A DNA stretch of 64,000 bases, from NCBI RefSeq assembly GCF_001625305.1, contig NW_017803909.1:6914459-6978458 (forward strand). Reading direction: 5' to 3'. Position 1 is the first letter of the stretch. The number at the start of each line of letters is the position of its first letter. The notes beneath the pieces are model-generated. The model made no database searches, had not been told where the DNA came from, and saw only the letters and a list, made by a program, of their open reading frames with translations. This document shows positions 45,193-56,557 of this stretch, piece by piece. The stretch comes from Branchiostoma belcheri. Taxonomy: Eukaryota; Chordata; Leptocardii; Amphioxiformes; Branchiostomatidae. Position numbers and translations under genes: made by a program.

Positions 45193-48100
45193 TTATTTCT
45201 TGACCTTTTTATCGTAGCTGCCTGATCCCTTGTAAGCTCCGACGTAACCCGAGGTGTCGGCCTTGTCTACGCGCCCCTCTAACCCCTTGCCCTTGCCCTC
45301 CGCGTCGAAACGCTCCTTGTGAGAGCCGGTGTACTGGGAGGCGTCCGTCAGACGGTCAACTCCTCCCGCCTTCACCGCTTTCTGCAGAACAAAAACAAAA
45401 TTTGCAAAAAAATGCATGCATCATGTTTACCTTTGCATATGGTTCACTCTGTTAATTCTTACTCAAACACATTCATATACTACTATTTGGTAAGACAGAA
45501 GTCTAAATCCCTCCTGCTATAGAATTACAACATGATGTAACTCAACACTAGTTACCATGGTAACAGACAGTCTGGTTCAGGTCATTGACCTTTTTGGTTT
45601 GGAGAAGAAGAAGAGGAAACGGAGCAAAACAATTGCACGATAGCTCATTTCTAAGGAACAGTACTATAGCGAGTGATTATCATTTGCTGGGCCAACTCGT
45701 ATAGTGTTGGAAAATCATTGATCTATCATCCGTACGTATACAAAAGCCCAACCAAAGTAACAGAAGTAAAACCAAAAAAAAATTAGAAGTCCGGAAAGCT
45801 AAGGGACGATCGCTTACCGTGACGCCGGTGGTTCCCGGCTTCTTCCCCGCTATCAGAGCGAAGGTCTTGTCCTGCGCGGCGTCGTCCTTGGGAAACCTCT
45901 TGGCGGACAGCTCCGTCAGGGCCGTCTTGCACTGGTCAAACGTGATCGTACGGGCAGACTTGTCCCTAAGAACAGGAAAGAAGTGTCCATCATATACATG
46001 TGTACGTGCGTTAGCTTGAGCTTGCTTTTCGCTGGAGTCATGCTATCTTTTGTAACCAATAACTGGTGCAATAACTCAATCAATTGGTAGAGTGCTCTCT
46101 TTCAGTAACCGGGAGGTCGTGAGTTCAAACCCCGGCCGGGTCATACCAAAGACTTTAAAATGGTACGCACTTCTTTCTCTGCTTAGCACTCAGCACATAT
46201 GAGAAAGAGTGTGGGAAGGCCAAACACACAGCACTACCATAGGACTTAGCCCCCTGCTGTAGTGCCTTGCACAACTGTGTCACCCAAGGGCTACGAAATG
46301 GAGATAGGCACCACCCTATATAGTGCTGCGCTCAGCACAAGAGGGGAGACCTTCTTCATGCTATCCTTTGCACACTAGTTGTCAGCAAGAAACACTGTTG
46401 ACATAACAATGCAGCATCACTGATGAAAATACTTCTACAAACGAAACCCTCGTTGACGAAACCCTGGTTGAAAATTGTCAACATCTTAAATTTCAGTGTC
46501 AGGATGTATTATTTTCATACAGCCACTCAAAACGAGGAAGGTTAACTAGAGACGGAGGGACAGAAATTTTCAGAAATTTCATTCAAGCCAGATGTTACCG
46601 ACTCTGTCTCAGGTAACCTGAATAAAGACGGGCGAGTTCAACAAAGGTCAAGGTCCATGAACACCTGGTATACACGCCCACACGTCTTTGCGCATGCGTG
46701 ATTGACAAGATTTAGCCACACGAGCAGTGACAACAGACACATGTTTATTGTACGGTTGTCATGGTGAAGGTCATGACCTGGAGGGGTCGTGGGTGGGTTC
46801 GGTTTCATCTGGTTTGAAATCTTCATCTGCTCTTGAGAAAGGAAAGGTACATGGAACAACAAACAAGTCCGTGACTTGATTATTAAAACCCGCACTGGCC
46901 ACAGGGAAGAGGAATGCATTTGGGCCCATGTCCAGGGGTGCCAGAGTATACAGTTGCAATTTTACTGGTAAAACTGCACTGTTACTAGTAAAATTTCACT
47001 GTATACTAATACGATTGCACTGTATTCCGTAAAATTGCACTGTATACTCTGACACCCCTGATGTCCAAACATATGGACCCCTAGGTACAACAAATGTTTC
47101 CATGCACAATCACGATTTTTCAACACATGCGTCACTGTTGCGTGGATTTTTATCAATGTCCACTAGTCAGGAAATGCCACATCTTGTCCAAGTGATTTTC
47201 GCCAAAAATTGAGGTCTAACATTGAACTTGAGTTGAAGCTCAAATATAACAAACAAACAAGCCCATTTTATTTTGAACTTCTGGTTTGAACTTCAATGAC
47301 AACGACAGCTAAAACCTAGCCTCCACCAGGCCTTTCTACGGGAGTACGGATCGTAGAATTCGGCAAAAAAGAGAGTAAAATTGGCCAAGGGAGTCCGGAC
47401 GCGGGGAGGTAGTTTCTTTCCCTCCGCGGCCTGTCGAACCTACAAGGCGGCCAAACTCCCCTGGCAAATATTCTCCGACTACATATAGCCAGCGTAGTTA
47501 GTCTGGTAGAGACTAGCTAAAACCTGTTTTTGCAGGATTGTCCCTACTTGACCCTGAGGGTCACTCCGCTGGATCTGTGTGAACATATCACACAATGGTT
47601 GTTGACTCGAACCTACAATGAAAAACACCGGCACACCGAACACTCGAACGACACTGTGTGACAATATACACACCAGTGCACCTGATAGGTGTAGGGGCTC
47701 AGAGGGTCAATAGGCCAAAACACGGTTGGATGATTGGCATCTAGGCCTACGAACGTCAACATGGCGGAGTAGTTTAGTACGGGACGAACGTGCATGGCAG
47801 GTTTTTGACCTTGGAATCGTAATGAAGCCTTGTCCAGCAAATAAAGAGCACTAAAGTGATTACCACATAGCGACAGGTTTTAGTAACAACAACTTGTTGT
47901 TCATTAGAAATATCTCAAGTATGACCTTGTGTATTGATTACGCCAACAAAACGTGTCAAAGATATATATATCATCTGATAATCAGCACCAGTATATGATG
48001 ACCATTGAAATCTGCTGGACAAACCCATGAATTTTCACAGATAATTCTCTTGTTAGGTTCATTGGCGCGACACGCCTTTTCTGTGGAAGAAATTCTCTCG

Positions 48101-49451
48101 TAAAAAAATGTCCACATTGTAACTTGTTTACGGTTTTCCCTAGTCTCCACCAGACTCCTTTTTCAGGCTGAATCAATAGTTGAAATCGGCTTAAAAAGGG
48201 CATATAATTGGCCAGAGAAGTTGGCCGCCTAGAGAAGCTCGGTTTTGCCAACTTCTCTGGCCAATTATTTCTCCTTTTTAGGCCAATTTCTACTGTTTAT
48301 TCAGCCTGCAAAAGGAGTCTGGTGGAGACAACGTTTTCATGGTCCCTACCAGACTAACTACGCTGGCTATGTATAGGAGAATACAATATTTGCCAGGGGA
48401 GTTTGGCCGCCTTGTAGGTTTGACTGGAGAGGGAAAGAAACTACCTCCCTTGGCCAATTTTACTGTCTTTTTTTGCCGAATTCTACGATCCGTATTCCAG
48501 TAGAAAGGCCTGGTGGAGGCTATGGTTTTCCCACGGTTGGTTTGCGAGTTTCCGGTGCCTTCACCCGTGACCACAGTTTTCACCACAACAATGTCGCCAG
48601 CAAAGGAGCCCTGGTCTCCACGGTGGGCGGCAGTGAACATAGAACTTCTTACGTCACGCACATTCCACCACCGTGAGTCATCACAACAAGGAGACCCCAC
48701 CGGATGTTTTGGTCAGGCCCATATTTTATTTTCCTGAAACGATGTCTTCATACAAGGCATTTTTTGACCACTCAACTGTAAATAAAATTTGTTCAACGTT
48801 ACTTAAAGCTAGTTGAAGTGTCCCATTGCTATTGGCATGCTACCGACAGAAAATAGCAGTAGACAGTGTATGTATAATTTGAGCTATACATATAATTAAT
48901 AAAGGGGTTCTAAAACAGATCTAAGTAGTTCTATCACGTCTTGATTCACTGAAAGCTGTAAGTCTTGGCAGACAAGAAGAAGAAGAAGAAGAAGAAGAAG
49001 AAGAAGATCTCCCATGATCTTATGCAGAGCGTAGGGTGGTGCCTATCTCCATTTCAGTAGCCCTTGGGACACAGTTGTGCAAGGCACTACAGCAGGGGGC
49101 TAGTCCGCTGGTAGTGCTGTGTGTTTGACCTTCCCACACTCTTTCTCATATGTGCTGAGTGCTAAGCAGAGAAAGAAGTGTGTACCATTTTTAAAGTCAG
49201 ACAGACAATAAAACAAAGAAAATGTTACTTTGACCAGACAAGACGCAGCCACACACTCACTTGACTTTGGAGAAGACGATATCGACGTCCGTGCCGGTCA
49301 CCTTCTTGCCGTCGATGACCTTGCAGTCCTTGCACATCTTGGCCCAGTTCTTGTTGGTCATGTCCTTGCCCGTGGCCTTGGTGTCGCCCTGGATGGCAAA
49401 CGCCTTGAAGGACTCTGCCAATTCGGCCATGTCTACGTCCGATCCAGCCAT
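45193..49451 (-). CDS. TPPP: TPPP family (p25-alpha) tubulin polymerization-promoting protein, 175 aa
   Basis: Three coding exons on minus: 49451-49261, 45965-45818, 45381-45193 (528 nt), all GT-AG and in frame. The p25-alpha domain spans most of the protein. Hallmarks are the opening helix [29 protein letters not shown], the segment [18 protein letters not shown], then [30 protein letters not shown] and the C-terminal [23 protein letters not shown] proteins bind and bundle microtubules and stabilise cilia and axonal arrays. Length matches the short TPPP3/TPPP2 form (about 170-176 aa), without the disordered N-terminal tail of vertebrate TPPP1. An acceptor at 49490-49491 shows that the start codon lies in the second or a later exon, so the promoter is farther upstream (beyond 49.5 kb). 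Large intron 1 (3.3 kb) is mostly repeats. Confidence 0.95.
45427..45640 (+). mobile_element. Interspersed repeat family J, copy 4 (carries IR1 motif)
   Basis: Same consensus as 27090-27312, with AGGTCATTGACCT at 45579-45591. It lies in TPPP intron 2. Confidence 0.8.
46068..46360 (+). mobile_element. tRNA-derived SINE, third family, full length
   Basis: The tRNA-like head has CAATTGGTAGAGTGC (box A) and GAGTTCAAACCCC (box B). A body with GCACTCAGCACATATGAG and TAGTGCCTTGCACAACTG follows, ending GACCTTCTTC. A reverse copy with a long CTT tail lies at 48974-49200. Confidence 0.85.
46933..47060. mobile_element. CAGGGGTGCC minisatellite element, copy 2
   Basis: CAGGGGTGCCAGAGTATAC at the left, GTATACTCTGACACCCCTG at the right, with about four 20-21 bp units inside. 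Perfect 5-bp flanking duplication ATGTC (46928-46932, 47061-47065). Confidence 0.9.
47317..47515. mobile_element. Foldback MITE, family D copy 1
   Basis: TAGCCTCCACCAGGCC...CTGGTAGAGACTA flanked by a perfect 9-bp duplication GCTAAAACC. It contains GATCGTAGAATTCGGC and CAAGGCGGCCAAACT, shared with 48342-48522 and 50513-50713. Confidence 0.92.
48141..48522. mobile_element. Composite of two adjacent foldback MITEs
   Basis: Module 1 (48141-48329) is a palindrome TAGTCTCCACCAGACTCC...GGAGTCTGGTGGAGAC. Module 2 (48342-48522) is a reverse-oriented family D element ending CTGGTGGAGGCTA. GGTTTTCCC lies immediately before module 1 and TGGTTTTCC after module 2. A similar CGTTTTC lies between them. Confidence 0.8.
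48974..49200 (-). mobile_element. SINE of the third family, 5'-truncated, with (CTT)n tail
   Basis: On the minus strand it follows 46140-46360 and continues into an array of about eleven CTT units (GAA on plus, 48974-49008). This shows that the SINE tail is a CTT repeat. Confidence 0.85.
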
Positions 49452-50011
49452 GATGATGATTCGTCTGTCTTCAGCTGCTTAAGGAAATCCTGTGTGATAA
49501 GTGAAGAAAATTTTAATGAAAACTGTGCAATATTGTATGTCCTGATGTATTGTATTATGTTATATGTCTCCCTGCATGTTCGGTCAGTTATGGCCGACGT
49601 GACCTGGGCTCAATGTTCCTTTCTTATATTTGTGAATAAAGAATGATTTTAATACTTGATAAGGCAGGGTTGGCTAGATGTCAGTCTTTTGGGAAAAGCT
49701 ATTGAAAACTTTCTTTAATTCGCCCAGGCTGTTGGTTGACAGAAGGAAATCCCACCCGATAAGGGTAGAAAAGGGTTTAGATATAAATCTCAAGTGCATG
49801 GAGAATGGAACCAATGATTTATTCTTGTAGCAGGGCTGTAAAATAAAGTGTAAATACTACAGCGGAACCAATAAAGTGTTACCCCACAAAAGGCTAATCG
49901 TTCCCCCTTCAAAGGTACACTAGACTGATCCTAGCTAAGAAATCAGAGACGAAAAGGGTGAAAGACAATCTGGAAGCCTACGGCACGTCGTGCACGCTTG
50001 CAGGACAGGCC
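49452..50011. other. TPPP 5' UTR start and flank; no further gene
   Basis: The minus-strand UTR portion 49489-49452 precedes the TPPP start. At 49570-49650 there is a plus-strand AATAAAGAATG tail resembling a retroelement 3' end. Nothing else was recognised. Confidence 0.45.
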
Positions 50012-50200
50012 TAGCCTCTACCAGGCTTCGGGAGGCGACTGGAAAGAGTAGAAATCGGTCAGATTGAGAGATATAACATGCCGATGCGGCAAAATGTACA
50101 GCAAAATGTACTCTCTAGCGGACCAACTCCCTCGGCATGTTGTCTCTCAATTTGACCGATTTCTACTCTTTCCAGTCGCTTCGAAGCCTGTTAGAGGCTA
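50012..50200. mobile_element. Foldback MITE, family E copy 1
   Basis: TAGCCTCTACCAGGCTTCGG...AAGCCTGTTAGAGGCTA with internal GACTGGAAAGAGTAGAAATC arms. Perfect 9-bp duplication GGACAGGCC (50003-50011, 50201-50209). Confidence 0.95.
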
Positions 50201-50512
50201 GGACAGGCCCTCCGAACAGCTACACTGTAGAGTATTTTCTTAACACATCATGGGAATAAAAAAGGCACTACTTGTTGCGTCAATAATATGTACCTACGCT
50301 GAGGTCAAACGTTCTAAGCAAGCATTGTAAAAACAACGCCTTGTCTTGATCAAAACAGCTCAAACTTCATGCCGTGTTCTTAAACGAAGAATATCCACAT
50401 GTCTCGACCTAGAAGACTCACTTTCAAGATGGTGGACTTACGTACGAAGATTACACTACAATTGGTATAGCTACATTATGTATTTTGCATACTAGTACTA
50501 ATTAGCCTCCAC

Positions 50513-50713
50513 CAGGCCTTTCTACGGGAATACGGATCGTAGAATTCGGCAAAAAAGAGATTAAAATTGGCAAAGGGAGTCGGGCCGCAGGGAGGTAGTT
50601 TCTTTCCCTCCGAAGGCGCGGCCAGTCAAACCTACAAGGCGGCCAAACTTCCCTGGCAAATTCACCTATATATATATATGGCCAGCGTAGTTAGTCTGTT
50701 AGAGAGTCTGTTA
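50513..50713. mobile_element. Foldback MITE, family D copy 2
   Basis: TAGCCTCCACCAGGCCTTTC start and a worn right end around TTAGTCTGTTAGAG. Flanks AGTACTAAT and AGTACTAAG suggest the target duplication. The open frame across it belongs to the repeat. Confidence 0.8.
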
Positions 50714-53600
50714 GTACTAAGTAGTAAGTCGTGGCACAGCTTTGCAAACCCAAATCTAAATCTTACCTGCGAAGAATTAATCCAAACTCGTAGCGTCGGG
50801 GATAGTAATTACATGTAAGGCCAAAGACGGAAATTCAGACGGCGCGACCCTTTACCGAAAGACCTGCATTCACGGCGAAACAAGGGCACAGTTTCACGTG
50901 TCAGATAATTTGTATGGTGCGTGTTTACCTGCAGAGATCTGACCCTTCGCCCTTTGACGTAGCGATGTAACACTACATGTCAGCGTCGTCTGCAATATTT
51001 TCTTGCCCTTTAATATTCTGAAGGGTAGGCACGAGCCAAAACATTAGCGTCTTGAAAATGTGCTGCAGTCTTTCTTTAAGAAGCCCCTGGGTAAGCTTAG
51101 ATGTGTCTGTTTTTGTGTGAATTTACAAAAGTATAATCCTCAGCAAACAAGTCTTTATCCAGTCTTTGTGTATGTCATTCTCGGTCTGTTTCGCCTTGAG
51201 CACCTTAACTTTACTGAGCTAAACATTCGTAATCATGGACGATCCCTAGTTAATGTATGACATCACGTAATAGTAAAAGTCGGTATTTAGTGAATGAATT
51301 CTTTAGTGTAAGAGTTGTCCACAAGACAAGGCATCCAGGTGCTGATAATCGATGTTTTCTCAGTCGTGTACGTACAAAGTGCGTGTCTGTCCGCGGGCCA
51401 ATATGAAAAGCCTGCCGCCGTCTGTTATCGTAGTAGGGCCGTGGGCGGAAACTCGAGCTTGTTCCCAGGTAATCAAAAACTCCGTCGCTATGCGGCCAGC
51501 GTCCTTAGCAACGTAACATCTTATACTGTGGGTGCTCGCTTTAGAGCGTCTTACTGAGTCTGAAAACAGTTGGCGAAAGAACACAGCAAAATTCTCAGAT
51601 AAGGGCTTGCTTGGGACGTTTCCAGTATACACAATAATGCACAATAATGCTGGTTCCACTCGAAACAATTGACCAGGGCAAACTCCATATAGTCTTTGTA
51701 AGGGTCGGTCATACTTGTCAGCGTGTACAAGATGGATCTGGAAGCGATGGTGCCAGGTGCAGGGGTCACAACAGTACACCTGTATCATACCTCACCTGGT
51801 CATGACATGTACACCTGAGACGGTGTGGCACACCGGACAGTACAAATATGGCGAGATGACACAGTCTTTTGAAGTAGGGGGCAAATATTGTCAAGGGGAA
51901 GAAGCGTACACAGACCCAGTTTTAGTACTGGGCGGTTGAAGGTTTTGGAAAAACCGGTTGCACTATTGCAAGGCCGGAAGGGACGACCTAACATGGCGGA
52001 CGCGGAAGTGAACGTGACCTACCTTCGGAAAAATCACTGAGATCGTCCGGCGGAACAATTCGAGCCTGTGAGTCGAAGATAAACGAGACAACCTCCAACC
52101 TTCTATCGTGAAAAAATGGCAAGCGACGCAGCGGGCTGCCTGTTTGCATAAACCCCGTAAATTATTTCCCAAGTAGCCGCCTACGCCCTTTTCGGGTTCA
52201 GCCAACCGCCTGCCTTATCGATATACCCCTGCCCGGTAATATCAACTTGGACAACAAAGCCTTCCTCTCATTGGTACAGGCACCCCCGCAAAATGGCCGG
52301 AATGTTTACCGCTTGATCGATCCTGACTTAACTATTTGTGAGGACACTAGTGAGTGTTTTTAAGTCCCTTTAAATGTTACTTTACAAAGCCTTAAGACTC
52401 TTAAGGTTAGAAGTATGTGTTTTCTTATCTAAATTACACGAAGAATGGGGTCACATGTTTTAAATGAGATAGTCGCTGCATGTACAGGCGTTATTCTGGC
52501 ACTTGAACTTTGCAGTGGTCGGTCCCACCCGTTGCTATGGCGACAGGAAAAGGCGTCATCGGTTGCCCCTGGCGACAGCGCCGCCGGTGAGGCGGGCATT
52601 GTTGGAGTCTTTCGCTGTCACGCTATGGGACACAGCACTGGACCTCAGCCAGCAGTGATAATGGATGTGGAAGGCAGCTGGCTACTGACCCCAAACGTAA
52701 CGCACCTGTTGGGATAAACTACGGGGGCACTGGCTATTAAAGGCTATACATGTGTGTGTTGGGAGGGTGTGTACATGTGTATAGCTGCAAACTATAACGT
52801 TCCACACATTTCTGAAATGTACTTTCAGCATCTGCCCAAATGATAGGCTAGTACAGTCTAGTCTATAGTACTTTCTTCTGACGCCATTTGTATGAAACGG
52901 CAACTGACAAAATTCTAGAGGTCAATAAGTGACAGCTAATATTGATATGATATGAATCTTTATTGCATGTTCTTGCCCAGATGGGCTAAATGCACAAGAG
53001 GACATGCAGTATGCAAAACATGAGTATTGCATACTGGGACGCTATAATCTAATGCTAATTGCTAGGAAGTTATACATTATAACAATACTATATACTACCT
53101 ATCATCTACTGTTAGTTGCCCTTTCTTCTCTCTTTTTGAAACATTTGGAAAGATAATTACATAGTATATACGTTGATGAAGGTTAGACATCCAGGTAAAC
53201 GATATATGTCTACTGTAAATTCGTTCTTGCATGACATCAAATGTTTAAACATGTCCTGCTTTGACATTTTCTTGCATATCTTGTCTAAATGTAAAATTAG
53301 AACACTATTGACAACCCTAGCCTATGCGGTCTGACACACGCGTTGCCTGGTGCACACCCCGCATGTTTGTACGCGAGCCAAGTACACGGCAGTAATGCAC
53401 GATTTATGGCTGTGACGTACATCGCTCTGGATTAACCCTAACTTCCTGTCAACTGACGGGGATGCGTGGTTATTCGCTCAATGAAGCGTACATGCATGTC
53501 CACGGCAAACAAAGCACAACGGAAATCTGCAACAGATTTTTCTATGCCATGACAGGTATCTGTGGTATATGTTATGTGACGTCGACCAGCGTGCACTGCA
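50714..53600. other. Intergenic DNA, possible distal TPPP promoter; no gene assigned
   Basis: GC-richer sequence near 51350-52300 with several CpGs could include the TPPP first exon, but no donor could be matched with confidence. An in-frame ATGGCGGACGCGGAAG at 51993 closes after 15 codons. A minus-strand AATAAAG retroelement-like tail lies at 52951-52992. Confidence 0.4.
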
Positions 53601-53619
53601 ATTTGTTTTAACAATTTAG

Positions 53620-53868
53620 AATTAAAATTAAATTGAAATATTAAGATAATATTAATATCTAAATATCTAAGATATTAAAATAAAATTAAAAAGCAAAAAT
53701 TAAAATAATATTTAATAATCTAATATGTTTTAATAATGATTGAAATAATATTTTAATGATTAAAATATTAAAATAAAATTAAAAATTAAAATAAAATTGA
53801 AAATGATATGAAAATAATATTAAAATAATATTTAGATATTAAAATACAATTAAAAATTAAATTTTTTT
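53620..53868. repeat. AT-rich low-complexity tract
   Basis: Irregular repeats of TAAAATTAAAAATT and AATAATATTAAAAT. Over 85 percent A plus T by eye. Confidence 0.9.
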
Positions 53869-54766
53869 TACACTTCACAAAATGGCTTGATGACACCTAG
53901 AAGCGTGTACACGTGTACACATGCACGTAACACCTATCGATAACTAAATATTTCCCATACTTTAGTGATTTTTAGTCGCCTCTAATATTTAGTACTATTA
54001 TTAATGCTATTTATACAGTCATGTAGCAGCTAAAGAAATTAAGCTTCACATGACCCTTCCCCGAATATGCAGGGAGCGTCCGTCAAGTTTGATAGCACGA
54101 AATACAGAGGCGATGCCATGTTGTGATCATCAAAAATTCATGACCGGATAAGGACGATCCTAAACAAGATCTCCAACCATTAGGAAGATTGGGGTATAAT
54201 GGACGGGAACATAATTATGTGTCATGCAGTGTGATAAATCACGTGCCTGCTTTGACATAACGCAGACCCTGGGTCAATCCAAATCAATACCACGGTTCGT
54301 TTCAATCTGATTGTCTAGACGGAACCATTTGAAACGTTACAACTGTGCCGTAAATTTCCGTTCAATTAAAGGCATCCAATGCGATTTCAGAGAAGCAAAA
54401 CTGGAAATATTCTGAATAAGGTAATCTTTATGATACATGTATTGACACAAACTGCTTCACATTAGAACATTTTAATTAGTATTTCAACCTTTGGGTTTTT
54501 AAAACTGCAGAAACAAGCCCCAAGATGAGTCCTTTATTTTTTGGGTGGTACCCTAAAAATCAACCCAGGTCCTTCCAGTAACCGCTTTTCGTCGGAATTT
54601 TGGGCATTTTTACTCCATGAATGTCGATATATATTGGGACAGTGTTCTTTCAACTTAGTATGTAGATAAGTGACTAGAATACTGACTTTGAAAAATCTGG
54701 TTTCCAAGTCCTAAAAACTGCACTGGATGCCTTTAAGACATCTCCACTTCGGCCAATCACTTATGC
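53869..54766. other. Intergenic DNA; nothing recognised
   Basis: No exon, inverted repeat or known repeat family was seen. Confidence 0.4.
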
Positions 54767-54902
54767 CCCATTCCCACTAGGATAAAAGTGTCCGGATCGA
54801 GCCGGATTGATTCGCTTTGATCCGGCTTCGATACTGCTAGGAGCTGGATTGAGCCGGATCAATCCGGCTCGATCTGGCCAATTTGTACCTGGTGGGGATG
54901 GA
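54767..54902. mobile_element. Small foldback element
   Basis: CCATTCCCACTAGG and CCTGGTGGGGATGG ends. The interior is built from repeated GATCGAGCCGGATTGA in both orientations. Confidence 0.75.
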
Positions 54903-55769
54903 GCCATACTTTTTCCTCAACCATACACGCTGTACGAATCGTATATGATTATCTGCAATACTTTGACAGTTGACAAGGATATACGACAAATCTTTTCGCC
55001 ACAAGACAGCTGACATTTTGTACGACACACACACGACAGTATAAAGAACGTGCTCAACTTGATGTCGTAAAACACACCATAACTCGCATGTGAAAGGGGC
55101 TTCTGTAAAACACGTATTCAACTGAATAGTCCTGAATCTCATTATGTGATTTGTATTGGTCGTGTCCGGAAATAGGAGGTGACGTTGTCGCGATGCAATG
55201 CGCCGTTACGTCACTCATAACCCCAAGAGTGCTCGGACGACATTAGGAACACTTAGAGATAAAATTCCACCGAAAGCTCGCGCTTCTCAAGACTAGACCA
55301 TTCCATTATCGCAACTTGAGGGGGTGTACGAAGGAGGGAGAACGAGTTCTATTTCAAGAATTTGCAACTAGTATCTATTAACATGTAGTTTCATGATTGC
55401 ATTGCATCACATAATTTCTATGGATTGGAATACATTTATTCAGAGATAGTTATAAAAGGGAAAACGAAACATATTTACGGATTTGTAATGGAAGCGTAAA
55501 GGTATGAATTATATTTACGTCGTATTTAAGCGCACTGAAAGATAACGGAAAGGCGGAATTCGCCTTTCAGTGGCCTTTACGAAGTCTTAACGTCTACTGA
55601 AATATTTTCCCACCTTTAATAATTCTTTACATATTGCGTAAAGTTTGCTTAAATATTGGTTTTCGTACTTTGCAGTTGAGCTACTTAAAATCTAATATTC
55701 CCGATGTAATGGCATATGACATACACTTAATAATATGTACAGTACGTATATACAAGAATTCCCCTAGCT

Positions 55770-55915
55770 CTTTTCGACAAGGACAATGAACAGTGGATCT
55801 CCAACAGGCCTTTCCAGTAGTGTGCATGTCTGGGGAGCGAGAAGTGCATGGATTCGAACTCGCAACCTTTAGGTCCAGGAGGCGTGGTCACTAACCTCAG
55901 TATCACGCACGCAAA
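55770..55915 (-). mobile_element. tRNA-derived SINE, second family
   Basis: On minus, a tRNA-like head with box B GAGTTCGAATCC and a body including CATGCACACTACTGGAAAGG. A diverged copy is at 22965-23135. Confidence 0.75.
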
Positions 55916-56206
55916 GACAATGATAGATCTATTTAAGAGGAATGATCATAGATCACAATAATAACATATTCATAACCTCACCTGCTTGGGTCATCCATGC
56001 AAGAATTATTCACAACTCGTCCTTGCCACTAAATCAAGTAAACAATGGCTCAATTTGTCTTCCAGACTCTGGGTGTTTTGGCAACGAGACAAACCAATCC
56101 TATTTCTTGGTTTTGGTCCAATTATGCGCGCAATATATCGGTATCTCGATGTCATGTGGGTGTAGATTTGGTGTAACAAACTGTTTTAGACATATCATAC
56201 AGACGT

Positions 56207-56557
56207 CAGGGGTGCCAGAGTATACGGTGCAATTTTACGGAATACAGTGCAATTTTACTAGTATGCAGTGCAATTTTACGGAATACAGTGCAATTTTACG
56301 GAATACAGTACAATCGTATTAAATAGTGCAACTGTATACTAATACGATTGCACTGCATTCCGTAAAATTGCACTGTATACTAGTAAAATTGCACTGTATA
56401 CTAATACGATTGCACTGTATTCCGTAAAAGTGCACTGTATACTAGTAAAATTGCACTGTATTCCGTAAAATTGCACTGTATTCCGTAAAATTGCACTGTA
56501 TACTAGTAAAATTGCACTGTATTCCGTAAAATTGCACTGTATACTCTGGCACCCCTG
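56207..56557. mobile_element. CAGGGGTGCC minisatellite element, full-length foldback copy
   Basis: CAGGGGTGCCAGAGTATAC at the left and its complement at the right, flanked by a perfect 5-bp duplication GACGT (56202-56206, 56558-56562). The interior is two head-to-head arrays of 20-21 bp units in three variants (TTCCGTAAAATT.., TACTAGTAAAATT.., TACTAATACGATT.., each ending GCACTGTA). About five units lie in one orientation, then about ten in the other. Confidence 0.92.

Noticed and set aside
46068-46145. tRNA gene candidate
   Set aside because: Box A and B are present, but the cloverleaf is not intact and the sequence continues into a conserved SINE body. Same reasoning for 11300-11372, 17340-17415 and 55860-55915.
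52445-52717. 90-codon plus frame starting MGSHVLNEIVAACTGV
   Set aside because: No recognisable domain, no splice context, isolated in intergenic DNA.
53171-53205. TTGATGAAGG...GGTAAACGAT as a fifth hammerhead copy
   Set aside because: The stem does not pair and the GAAA box is absent. At best a decayed relative.
56207-56557. Repeat array with regular 20-bp units resembling a CRISPR array
   Set aside because: Units are adjacent variants without unique spacers, inverted in the middle, and bounded by transposon ends in an animal genome.
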